Shown here in pieces: positions 1-7,145 of a stretch of 64,000 nucleotides of DNA. The stretch comes from SP197 sp965242595 (GTDB lineage: Bacteria > Pseudomonadota > Alphaproteobacteria > SP197). How positions within the stretch are numbered: the first letter of the stretch is position 1; every line of letters starts with the position of its first letter. Under the pieces are notes generated by a model that saw nothing but the letters and a program-made list of their open reading frames with translations, made no database searches and had not been told where the DNA came from. The stretch spans positions 558,001 through 622,000 of the forward strand of contig OZ251464.1 of the NCBI GenBank assembly GCA_965242595.1. Reading direction: 5' to 3'. The position numbers were made by a program, and so were the translations under genes.

Positions 1-320
1 TCTTCACCACCTTCGCCTGGACGCTGGAGGATTTCGCGCCCCAGGTCGATGCCGCCTGCGAGGGCGAATGGACGGCCGAGCGGCTGCTGGAGACGGGCGA
101 GCGCATCTGGAATCTGGAACGGCGCTTCAACCTGGCGGCGGGCTTCACCAAGGCCGACGACACCTTGCCGCCGCGCCTGCTGCAGGAGGGCAGCAAAACC
201 GGCCCGGCAGAGGGCAAGACCAGCGGCCTGGCGGAGATGCTGCCGGAATACTACCAGCTGCGGGGCTGGACGCCGGACGGCCAGCCCACCAACGAAACCC
301 TGCAACGGCTGGCGGTTTAG
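1..320 (+). CDS. Aldehyde ferredoxin oxidoreductase, C-terminal end (partial at window edge)
   Basis: The reading frame enters the window open (first full codon at base 3) and stops at 318-320, leaving about 105 C-terminal residues. The end carries a pattern seen at the C-terminus of tungsten/molybdenum aldehyde ferredoxin oxidoreductases: ERIWNLERRFNLAAGF, then a dense LPPRLL segment, then EYYQLRGW and PTNETLQRL. Family members oxidise aldehydes to carboxylates using a bis-pterin W or Mo cofactor and a 4Fe-4S cluster; those ligands lie upstream of the window. A MoaD-like gene begins 35 bases downstream, which fits a pterin enzyme. The substrate cannot be told from this fragment. Confidence 0.85.
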   Translation, partial: FTTFAWTLEDFAPQVDAACEGEWTAERLLETGERIWNLERRFNLAAGFTKADDTLPPRLLQEGSKTGPAEGKTSGLAEMLPEYYQLRGWTPDGQPTNETLQRLAV

Positions 321-355
321 CCGGCGGGGCCCACCCGTCTGCGGCGGGGGAGGCG

Positions 356-607
356 ATGCGGATCACGCTGAAGCTGTTCGCCTCCCTGGCCCCCTATATG
401 CCGGCCCATGCGGTCGATAACGCCGTCCCGGTCGAGCTGGAGGAAGGCGCCACCGTCGATCGGGTGCTGGATCGCTTCCAGGTGCCGCGCGGCCTGTGCC
501 ATCTGGTGCTGGTGAACGGCATCTTCGTCCCCCCCGGCCAGCGCAAGGCCCATGTGCTGGCCGAAGGCGACGCGCTGGCCGCCTGGCCCCCGGTCGCCGG
601 CGGGTGA
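356..607 (+). CDS. MoaD/ThiS-family sulfur carrier protein
   Basis: This 83-residue beta-grasp protein begins MRITLKLFASL and has the MoaD-like segments VELEEGATVDRVLDRF and VLVNGIFV. Classical MoaD and ThiS proteins end in Gly-Gly, which is thiocarboxylated so that sulfur can be passed to molybdopterin or thiazole. This protein ends PPVAGG, so the functional tail is present. It follows the aldehyde ferredoxin oxidoreductase by 35 bases, as dedicated MoaD copies commonly do in tungsten-enzyme clusters, so a role in supplying that enzyme's pterin is likely. Its stop overlaps the next gene's GTG start in a GTGA tetranucleotide, pointing to translational coupling. A SD-like GGGGGAGG run precedes the ATG. 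Confidence 0.85.
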   Translation: MRITLKLFASLAPYMPAHAVDNAVPVELEEGATVDRVLDRFQVPRGLCHLVLVNGIFVPPGQRKAHVLAEGDALAAWPPVAGG

Positions 608-906
608 GCGCGGGCGAAAGCGTCGAGGTGGTGAAGGACATGGGCGGCCTTGCCGCCAGCGATTTCCTGCGCCTGCTGCCCCGCGCCCTGGCGGGGTTGA
701 GCTACGGCATCGAGGGCCTGCGCGCCGAAGCGGCCGCGCCCGGGCGGCAGCTCTCCATCGCCGCCCGCCCGCTGCCAGAGCGCCGCATCGCCGCCCTGGC
801 GGTGGAACGCTGCCAGGTGACGCTGGCCTTCCGGGGCTGGCCGGAGGAAGAGCGGCTGGCCTTCCTGGCCCGTTTCGACCGCACCTATCGCAAGGGCGGC
901 GGCTGA
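604..906 (+). CDS. Small conserved-looking protein of the oxidoreductase cluster, function unknown
   Basis: The GTG start lies inside the stop of the MoaD-like gene (GTGA overlap) and gives 100 residues. I do not recognise the family. The protein is soluble, with no membrane segment or signal peptide. It holds a helical region LRLLPRALAGLSYGIEG, a beta-rich middle (RQLSIAARPLPERRIAALAV, ERCQVTLAFRGW) and a basic end RTYRKGGG. The overlapping start and matching codon bias argue for a real third gene of the aldehyde ferredoxin oxidoreductase operon. A role in cofactor loading or enzyme maturation is an inference from position only. Confidence 0.6.
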   Translation: MSAGESVEVVKDMGGLAASDFLRLLPRALAGLSYGIEGLRAEAAAPGRQLSIAARPLPERRIAALAVERCQVTLAFRGWPEEERLAFLARFDRTYRKGGG

Positions 907-1079
907 GCCCGACCGTCCACACCATCGTGCTGGCGTCCCGCCTGAGCCTCGGTACGTCCTGGCAAATTCCCGCCATAGTCCGCTATGCCCCGGAATGGCG
1001 GCCCATTGCCAGCCTTTGCGATCCCTCATGGGCCGCGCCGGTCGCAAGTGTGGAAGGCTGTTGGACAGGTGGGCGGGCG

Positions 1080-1151
1080 TGCCGAAGGGGAGATTCGAAC
1101 TCCCGGCCTACCGATTACGAATCGGTTGCTCTGCCACTGAGCTACTTCGGC
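1080..1151 (-). tRNA. tRNA-Thr (anticodon CGT)
   Basis: Read on the minus strand, a 7-bp acceptor stem GCCGAAG/CTTCGGC closes the molecule, followed by discriminator A with no encoded CCA. The D arm is GCTCAGTGGCAGAGC. The anticodon arm is ACCGA-TTCGTAA-TCGGT, with anticodon CGT reading ACG (Thr). The T arm is CGGGAGTTCGAATCTCCC. Total length is 72 nt. The 173 bases between it and the unknown gene ending at 906 hold nothing recognisable beyond a short CATAG/CTATG inverted repeat near 977-990. Confidence 0.95.
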
Positions 1152-1206
1152 TCTCCGAGGCCGCCCCGGCAGCGGCGGCGCAAGCTAGCGGCCCCCGGCG
1201 GGGCGG

Positions 1207-2622
1207 TCAAACTCGCCCACCATGGCGCCCATCGCGCCCGTTCCGCCCATTCCCGTCGGTCGGTGGCGGCGGCGTCCCCGCCCGCTGCGCTCCCTCGCCG
1301 GCGCCTATCGCCAGCGTCAGCAGCAGGGGCGCTTCGCCGGCCTCGCGCGGCCCCGGCGGGCGCCACGACGCGCTGTCAAAGGCGCCGCAGCTGGGGCAGA
1401 CGGCATGCCAGTCCTCGTCGCTGTGGCCGCAGCGGGCGCAGCGCCACAGCGGTTCGGGATCGGCCCTTGCCGCCCGCGCCGTCCACATGGCGGCGGCCTC
1501 GCCATCGCCTTCCGCCTGTTCCAGCCGCGCCCACAGCTGCGCGGCCCGGCAGCTGGGCGGCGTCAGCGCCTGCAGATGACGCCGCGCCTGGCCGGTCAGG
1601 CCGGCATCCAGCGCCGCCTGGGCCGCCGCCATGCGGGATTCGCGGTGGTCGGGGGCCAGCGTCACCAGCCTGGCGACGCGGCGATAACGGCTGGTGCCGT
1701 CCCCCGGCCCGGCTTCGAGGTAAAGCCGCGCCAGTTCGGGATGGGGGGCGGCGGCCCAGCTTTTCTCGAGCGCCCGCGCCGCTTCCCTGGGCTTGCGGTC
1801 GTCGATCAGCAGGCGGGCCAGCAGGGTGGCTGCCGCCACCAGGGCGGGCGCGGCGGCGTGGGCCTGGCGGGCATGTTTCAGCGCCTCGGCCCGCTTCAGC
1901 TCGCCCAGCGCCCGATGCCCGTCCGCCACCAGCAGCACGGCGCGCCGCCGCCGCGCGCTGTCGCGGCCTATGCTGCGGCGCCGGCGCGCGCTCTCCAGCG
2001 TGCGAGCGGCCCCGGCCCAATCGCCGGCCTGGGTTTGAAGCTCGAACAGCGCCTCCGCCGCCCAGGCCACGCCCGGGCGCAGGCCGTGGGCGCGTTCGGC
2101 AAAGCCGTGGGCCGCCTTGCGGTCGCCGCGCGCCAGCGCCACCGCCGTCAGCCCGCGCAGGCCCAGAAAGCGGGTCTGGGATCGCTCCAGCATGGCCTTG
2201 AAGGCGCGCTCGGCCCCGGCGATATCGCCCGCCAGGCCGGCGGCCTGGGCGGTCAGCAGCAGGGCCAGTGGCTTCTGCCCCAGCAGCCGGGCCGCCCGCC
2301 GGCCCTGGCGGGCGGCGTCGGCGCCGTCGCCAGCCGCCGCCGCCAGCAGCCCGGTGGCCAGCGCCGCTTCGCCCCTTTCGCGCCGCCGCCTGGCCAGCGC
2401 CCGCCACAGCCGCCCCGGCGCCCGCAGCAGCCAGCCCAGCGCCGCCACGGCCCCCGCCGCGGCCAGGGCGGCCAGCCCCACGGCCAGGGCCAGCACCGGC
2501 AAGGTGGTGGCGAGCTCCCAATCGCCCCACACCACGATGGCCTGGCCGCCGTGCTCGGCCAGCCACACCGCGCTCGCTACCGCCGCCGCCACGGCCGCCA
2601 GATAGGCCAGCAGTTGCATCAT
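1207..2622 (-). CDS. hemY: HemY-like TPR membrane protein of the heme operon
   Basis: The protein has 471 residues from the first of two adjacent ATGs, 7 bases after mic60. Residues about 1-65 hold two hydrophobic segments around the HemY_N signature (WLAEHGGQAIVVWGDWELAT). A long Ala/Leu-rich TPR-type superhelix follows (for example ALLLTAQAAGLAGDIAGAER). Near the C-terminus is a four-cysteine zinc ribbon, CARCG...CPSCG. HemY_N proteins are inner-membrane partners of late heme biosynthesis; this is not the protoporphyrinogen oxidase also called HemY in Gram-positives. The frame runs about 45 residues past the zinc ribbon into a Gly/Arg-rich tail. Its biochemical role is unsettled in general, but the family assignment is firm from order and motifs. 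Confidence 0.87.
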   Translation of the reverse strand: MMQLLAYLAAVAAAVASAVWLAEHGGQAIVVWGDWELATTLPVLALAVGLAALAAAGAVAALGWLLRAPGRLWRALARRRRERGEAALATGLLAAAAGDGADAARQGRRAARLLGQKPLALLLTAQAAGLAGDIAGAERAFKAMLERSQTRFLGLRGLTAVALARGDRKAAHGFAERAHGLRPGVAWAAEALFELQTQAGDWAGAARTLESARRRRSIGRDSARRRRAVLLVADGHRALGELKRAEALKHARQAHAAAPALVAAATLLARLLIDDRKPREAARALEKSWAAAPHPELARLYLEAGPGDGTSRYRRVARLVTLAPDHRESRMAAAQAALDAGLTGQARRHLQALTPPSCRAAQLWARLEQAEGDGEAAAMWTARAARADPEPLWRCARCGHSDEDWHAVCPSCGAFDSASWRPPGPREAGEAPLLLTLAIGAGEGAQRAGTPPPPTDGNGRNGRDGRHGGRV

Positions 2623-2629
2623 GGCCGCA

Positions 2630-3742
2630 TCATGGCCGGGCGGGGGAAAGCGTGGCGGCCGCGGCCCGGGCCAGCTCGTCCAGGGCGGCGTGAACCTCCA
2701 GATGGGCGCGGGCGGCGGCGAGCCAGTCTGCGGCCACGGCCGCGGCGGGGGCGGAAAGCGCCGCCAGCTCGTCCACCGCGCCCGCCAGCTCGCCCGCATC
2801 CAGCAGGGCGCGGGCGCGGGCGGCGATGGCGGTGGCGTCGCTGCCTTCGCGCGCGCCATCCAGGCTGCGCAGGCTGACCAGCCCCTCCAGCCGGGCCAGG
2901 GTGCGGTCCAGCCAGCCTTCGGCCGCGGCCAGGCGTTCGGCCTGGCGGGCGGCGTCCATGGTGGCCGGCAGGGCGCGCGCCAGCTGCGCGCGGCTGGCGA
3001 TGCCGCCGCTATGGGCCGCCAGCGCCGCGAAGGCATCCTCCAGGCCGCCGCCCGGGCCGTCATCGCCGATGCCGTCGGCGCCGGGGGCAAGCGCGCGGGC
3101 CGCTTCCAGTTCTACGGCGAAGGGCGCGCCGCCCGTGGCGGCCTGGCGCAGCTGGCCGATGGCAAGGGCGAAGGCGGCGCCGCCAGCGCCCCGGCGCTCG
3201 CTTCCAGCCAGGGCGTGGTCGAGTTCGCCGGCCTGTTGCCGCAGCGCGGCCACCTCCGCCTCCAGGCGGTCGAGCTGCCCCGCGCCCGCCGCCAGCGCGG
3301 CGCCGGCCTCGCCATCGCGGGCCACTGCCGCCGCCCATGCCGCCTCGCTCTCGTCCAGGCGCCGCCCCAATGCGGCCAGCCCGGCGCGGGCCGCGTCGCT
3401 GGCGGCCACGGCCGCGCCCGCCTGCTCTTGCAGCCCGTCCAGGCGCGCCGCCAGGGCCGCCGTGGCCTCTGTGGCCGCCGCCGCGGCGTCGGAGGCGGCG
3501 GCCAGGGTGGCCACATCCTGGCGCAGCGCCGCCATATCGGCCTGTAGCGCGGCGATGGCCTCCGTCTTTTGGGCGGGCGCCAGCAGCGGCCCCAGAACGG
3601 CGCCAGCGCCCGCGGCGAGCACGATGACGGCGGCATGAAGCAGCGCCCGCCCGGCACTGCCCGCCCGCCCGCGCCAGCGGCGGACGGCCGCCAGGGCGCG
3701 GCCAGTCCCAGTGGGCGTGGTGGGCTGGGGCGTGGCGGTCAC
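2630..3742 (-). CDS. Mic60/mitofilin homologue (alphaproteobacterial inner-membrane protein)
   Basis: This is a 370-residue protein with a short N-terminal cytoplasmic stretch and a single membrane segment (LLHAAVIVLAAGAGAVLGPL, about residues 35-55). A long Ala-rich coiled coil follows (LQADMAALRQDVATLAAASD and similar), then a C-terminal mitofilin-type domain with FAVELEAARAL and LARLEGLVSLRSLD. Alphaproteobacterial Mic60 homologues lie in the heme operon and shape inner-membrane folds, as mitochondrial Mic60 does at cristae junctions. The start overlaps the hemD stop by 4 bases and hemY follows 7 bases after its stop, so it belongs to the hemC-hemD-mic60-hemY transcription unit. Membrane topology and the operon position are seen; the membrane-shaping role is inferred from the family. 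Confidence 0.85.
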   Translation of the reverse strand: MTATPQPTTPTGTGRALAAVRRWRGRAGSAGRALLHAAVIVLAAGAGAVLGPLLAPAQKTEAIAALQADMAALRQDVATLAAASDAAAAATEATAALAARLDGLQEQAGAAVAASDAARAGLAALGRRLDESEAAWAAAVARDGEAGAALAAGAGQLDRLEAEVAALRQQAGELDHALAGSERRGAGGAAFALAIGQLRQAATGGAPFAVELEAARALAPGADGIGDDGPGGGLEDAFAALAAHSGGIASRAQLARALPATMDAARQAERLAAAEGWLDRTLARLEGLVSLRSLDGAREGSDATAIAARARALLDAGELAGAVDELAALSAPAAAVAADWLAAARAHLEVHAALDELARAAAATLSPARP

Positions 3743-4458
3743 GGCGTCCCCAGCCGGGCGCAGATCAGGCGCGCCAGCGCCTCGGCCCGCGCTTCCCCCG
3801 CCACCTCGATCCCGGACCAGGGCATCGCCTCCGCCGCCTCCGCCACCGCCTGGCTGAGACAGAACGCCCGCAGCGGGGCGGTCTGCGCCTCCAGGCCTGC
3901 CTCGCGGCTGAGTCTAACAAAGGCGGCGGCGGTGCGGGGCGAGAAAAAGGCCGCCCCCGCCAGCCGCCCCGTTTCCAGGGCCTCGCGGGCGGCGGCGGGC
4001 AGGCGCCGCGCCGGGCGGGCGTCGTAGCCGATGCGCCGTTCCACCCGGAAGCCCCGCCCCGCGAGCATGCCCGCCAGATCGCCCGCCAGCGCGCTGCCCG
4101 CCACATGCAGCAGCGGCCCGGCGCCGGCATCCAGGCAGCGTTCGGCCAGCGCCGCCAGGCGGGCGACATCGCCCCCTGCCGCCTCCACGGCGGCAAAGCC
4201 CGCCCGGCGGGCGGCGGTGGCGGTGGCCTCGCCCACGGTCAGCAGGGGCAGATCGCGCCGTTGCGTCATGGCGGCCAAGGCGCGGGCGCCGTTGGCGCTG
4301 GTCAGCAGCACCGCCTGCACGCCTTCCGGCAGCGGCGGCGGCGGTTGCCGATAGCGGATCGTCAGCAGCGGCGCGTGGCGGCAGGCGATCCGGCAGCGGG
4401 CGAGGCGGGCGGCAAAGCGGCGCGAATCGGCCGCCGGGCGCGTCAGCAGCAGCGTCAT
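3739..4458 (-). CDS. hemD: Uroporphyrinogen-III synthase
   Basis: The protein has 239 residues from the ATG that overlaps the hemC stop (ATGA). HemD cyclises hydroxymethylbilane to uroporphyrinogen III with inversion of ring D in the cytoplasm. The sequence begins MTLLLTRPAADSRRFAARL, as HemD proteins do, and holds QAVLLTSANGARALA, LLTVGEATATAARRAGF and AAFFSPRTAAAFVRL, which match the scattered conserved blocks of this poorly conserved family. The C-terminal block ends with ALARLICARLG. Position between hemC and mic60 supports the call. Confidence 0.92.
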   Translation of the reverse strand: MTLLLTRPAADSRRFAARLARCRIACRHAPLLTIRYRQPPPPLPEGVQAVLLTSANGARALAAMTQRRDLPLLTVGEATATAARRAGFAAVEAAGGDVARLAALAERCLDAGAGPLLHVAGSALAGDLAGMLAGRGFRVERRIGYDARPARRLPAAAREALETGRLAGAAFFSPRTAAAFVRLSREAGLEAQTAPLRAFCLSQAVAEAAEAMPWSGIEVAGEARAEALARLICARLGTP

Positions 4459-5390
4459 GGCGCCCGGCTTGCGACCCGGCTTGCGAACAAATCCCTGCCC
4501 GCCTGGCGCAGCAGGGCCTGCCCGGCATCGTCGCCCAGGGCCGCGGCCTCGCGCGCCGCCCCGCGCCGGCTGGCTGTGGCGCAGCGGCTGCCGTCTTCGG
4601 CCAGCACCATGGCGTCCAGCTTCAGCACGCCGTCCTGGATGCGGGCATGGGCGGCCACCGGCGTGCGGCAGGAACCGTCCAGGCGCGCCAGCACCGCCCT
4701 CTCCGCCGTCACGGCAAGGCGGGTGGGGCGGTGGTCGATGGCGGCCAGCAGCGCCAGGGTGGCATGGTCGCCGGCCCGGCAGACGATGCCGATGGCGCCC
4801 TGGCCGGCGGCGGGCAGCATCCGGTCCGTGGCCAGCGGCGCCACATCGCCATCGGCCCGGCCCAGGCGCCGCAGCCCCGCCAGGGCCAGCACCAGGGCGG
4901 CCGCTTCGCCCCTGGCCAGCCGGGCCAGGCGGGTATCGACATTGCCGCGAAACAGCACCACCTTCACATCCGGGCGCGCGCGCAGCAGCTGTGCCTTGCG
5001 CCGGATCGAGGCGCTGCCCACCACCGCGCCCCGCGGCAGCTGGGCCAGCGAGCGGGCCTGCGGCGCCACCAGGGCATCGCGGGCATCGCCGCGCGGCAGC
5101 AGGGCGGCCAGCGCCAGGCCGGGGGGCAGCGCGGTTTCCATATCCTTCATGGAATGAACCGCGGCCTCGGCCTCGCCCGCCAGCACGCGGCGGTCGATCT
5201 CGCGGGTGAAGGCGCCCTTGCCGCCCAGCGCCGCCAGCGCCCGGTCGCGCAGCCGGTCGCCGGCGGTGGTGACGGTGACGATGCGGGGCGCCGCCAGGCC
5301 GGGATGGCTGCCAAGCAGCGCATCCTTCACCGCCCCGGCCTGGGCCAGGGCCAGGGCGCTTCCCCGGGTTGCGAGGCGCAGCGGCTGCAT
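4455..5390 (-). CDS. hemC: Porphobilinogen deaminase (hydroxymethylbilane synthase)
   Basis: This 311-residue enzyme polymerises four porphobilinogens to hydroxymethylbilane. Recognisable blocks are LRLATRGSALALAQA at the N-terminus, GGKGAFTREID, AVHSMKDMET, the SASIRRKAQLL substrate-binding arginines and GNVDTRLARL. The dipyrromethane cofactor cysteine is in GSCRTPVAAHA. It is the first gene of the minus-strand heme operon. Its upstream region (5391-5628) holds no gene, only short degenerate repeats. Confidence 0.97.
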   Translation of the reverse strand: MQPLRLATRGSALALAQAGAVKDALLGSHPGLAAPRIVTVTTAGDRLRDRALAALGGKGAFTREIDRRVLAGEAEAAVHSMKDMETALPPGLALAALLPRGDARDALVAPQARSLAQLPRGAVVGSASIRRKAQLLRARPDVKVVLFRGNVDTRLARLARGEAAALVLALAGLRRLGRADGDVAPLATDRMLPAAGQGAIGIVCRAGDHATLALLAAIDHRPTRLAVTAERAVLARLDGSCRTPVAAHARIQDGVLKLDAMVLAEDGSRCATASRRGAAREAAALGDDAGQALLRQAGRDLFASRVASRAP

Positions 5391-5520
5391 GGCGCCGCTT
5401 TACGGCAGATCGGCGCCGCCTGCCAGACGTCACCGCCCCTGAGCCGCCTATGAGCCACCCAGGGCCGCGCGCGCCTCTGGCGGGCGGCGGGTGGCGGGTG
5501 TATGCGAAGGCCATGGCCGC

Positions 5521-5574
5521 CCCCATGTTCCGCCTGTCCACCATGCTATGCGTGTCCCCCATGTTCCGCCTGTC
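5521..5574. repeat. Three degenerate 18-bp tandem units between hemC and gpsA
   Basis: Read on the minus strand, three consecutive 18-base units follow the pattern GACAsGCrkArCATGGkG. Units one and three are identical over GACAGGCGGAACATGGGG; the middle unit is GACACGCATAGCATGGTG. The spot lies in the 238-base gene-free gap between divergent hemC and gpsA. Repeated GGACA...AACATGG units resemble the multiple terminal repeats of IS21/IS481-type elements, so this may be a relic transposon end. No transposase remnant is visible. Nothing else was recognised in this gap. Confidence 0.6.
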
Positions 5575-5628
5575 GAGGCGCCGGGCGCGGCGCTTCGTGG
5601 CCCGCGGCGGCGCGGCGCGCGCCCTGCC

Positions 5629-6603
5629 GTGAGCGGCGGGCGCCATCTGGGCATCGCCGGGGCCGGCGCCTGGGGCGCGGCGCTGGCCCTGGCGGCCCGG
5701 CGCGCCGGGGCGCGGGTGACGCTGTGGCGGCCCAGCTCCGGCGGGCGCGGCGCCCGCCATGGCATCCGCCTGCCGCAGGCGGATACAGGCATCGCCGTTG
5801 TCGCCGACGCGGCGGCGCTGGCGCCCTGCCAGGGGCTGGTGCTGGCGCTGCCGGCGGCCCGGCTGGAGGCAGCCTGCCGGCTGCTGGCGCCGTTGCTGCC
5901 CCCCGCCCTGCCGGCCTGTGTCGCCACCAAGGGGATCGAACCCGGCAGCGGGCGCCTGATGCCCGCCATCGCCGCCGCCGCCCTGGGCCGCCCGGTGGCG
6001 GTGCTGTCCGGGCCTTCCTTTGCGGCCGAGGTGGCCGCCGGGCTTCCCACCGCCGTGGTGCTGGCGGGCGCGGACGCCGCCGTGGCGCCGCTGGCCGCCT
6101 GCCTTTCCGGCGCGGCCTTTCGCATCTATCGCAGCGACGATGTGACCGGCGTGGCCGTGGGCGGGGCGGTGAAGAACGTGATCGCCATCGCCTGTGGCAT
6201 CGCCGCCGGGCGCGGCCTGGGCGAAAACGCCCGCGCGGCGCTGATCGCGCGCGGGCTGGCGGAAACCCTGCGCCTGGGCCGCGCCCTGGGCGCCAGGCCG
6301 GAGACGCTGATGGGGCTGGCCGGGGCCGGCGACCTGGTGCTGACCTGCACCGGTGCCCGTTCGCGCAACCTGGCCTTCGGCATCGGCCTGGGGCGGGGCG
6401 ACAGCGTGGAGGCCCTGCTGGCCGCCAGCGCCGGCGTGATCGAGGGCCGCGCGACGGCCGCCGCCGTGGCCGGTCTGGCCCGGCGGCTGGAGATCGACAT
6501 GCCGATCTCGGCCGCCGTGGCCGCCGTGGTCGCCGGCAGACTGGAGGTGGAGGCGGCCATGGGCCAGCTGCTGGCGCGCCCGGCGGGGGCCGAGTTCGCC
6601 TGA
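5629..6603 (+). CDS. gpsA: Glycerol-3-phosphate dehydrogenase [NAD(P)+]
   Basis: The protein has 324 residues from a GTG start, chosen because the Rossmann motif GIAGAGAWGAALALAARRAG starts only seven residues later, as in other GpsA proteins. Upstream in-frame ATGs would add an Arg-rich leader unlike the family. GpsA reduces dihydroxyacetone phosphate to sn-glycerol-3-phosphate for phospholipid synthesis. Conserved blocks include VLSGPSFAAEVAAG, the catalytic Lys in VGGAVKNVIAIACG, LAGAGDLVLTCTG.RSRN and VIEGRATA. In many alphaproteobacteria tsaD precedes gpsA opposite hemC; here tsaD is absent. Confidence 0.95.
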   Translation: MSGGRHLGIAGAGAWGAALALAARRAGARVTLWRPSSGGRGARHGIRLPQADTGIAVVADAAALAPCQGLVLALPAARLEAACRLLAPLLPPALPACVATKGIEPGSGRLMPAIAAAALGRPVAVLSGPSFAAEVAAGLPTAVVLAGADAAVAPLAACLSGAAFRIYRSDDVTGVAVGGAVKNVIAIACGIAAGRGLGENARAALIARGLAETLRLGRALGARPETLMGLAGAGDLVLTCTGARSRNLAFGIGLGRGDSVEALLAASAGVIEGRATAAAVAGLARRLEIDMPISAAVAAVVAGRLEVEAAMGQLLARPAGAEFA

Positions 6604-6665
6604 GGCGTTGCCGAAAAGCCCTTGCTGCTGCCAGGATGCGCTGGCAACGCGGCGGGGAGGCGAAG

Positions 6666-7091
6666 ATGGCATATTGGCTGATGAAGCAGGAACCCAGCGA
6701 ATGGGGCTGGAAAGACCTGGTGGCCGAAGGCCGCAGCTATTGGGACGGCGTCCGCAACCACCAGGCGGCCGCCAATCTGCGCAGGATGAAGCTGGGCGAC
6801 CGCGCCTTCTTCTATCACTCGGTGGAGGAGAAGCGCATCGTCGGCATCATGGAGGTGGTGCGCGAGGCCTATCCCGACCCCACCGCCGATCCGGGCAGCA
6901 AATGGGTGGTGGTGGATGTGGTGCCCGTCTGCCCGGTGCCGCGCCCGGTGACCCTGAAGGAGATCAAGCAGGACGGACGCTTTGCCGACCTGGCCCTGGT
7001 GCGCCAGTCGCGCCTGTCGGTGGCGCCGGTGGGCGACGAGCATTGGGCCATGCTGTGCGCCATGGCCGGGGTGGCGGAGCAGGCGGGGTGA
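6666..7091 (+). CDS. EVE-domain protein
   Basis: The protein has 141 residues and its ATG is preceded by GGGGAGG. The whole protein is one EVE domain, a PUA-like fold that binds modified bases in nucleic acid. Typical blocks are MAYWLMKQEPSEWGW, YWDGVRNHQAAANLRRM, GDRAFFYHS and VGIMEVVREAYPDPTA. Downstream of gpsA is its usual alphaproteobacterial place, where it often follows a yciI-like gene that is missing here. Stand-alone EVE proteins of this length are conserved but their cellular target is not established. Confidence 0.93.
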   Translation: MAYWLMKQEPSEWGWKDLVAEGRSYWDGVRNHQAAANLRRMKLGDRAFFYHSVEEKRIVGIMEVVREAYPDPTADPGSKWVVVDVVPVCPVPRPVTLKEIKQDGRFADLALVRQSRLSVAPVGDEHWAMLCAMAGVAEQAG

Positions 7092-7145
7092 CGGGCGGGG
7101 TGCCAGCCCGCCGAAGCCGGCACAACCTGGAACGAGGAACGAGCG

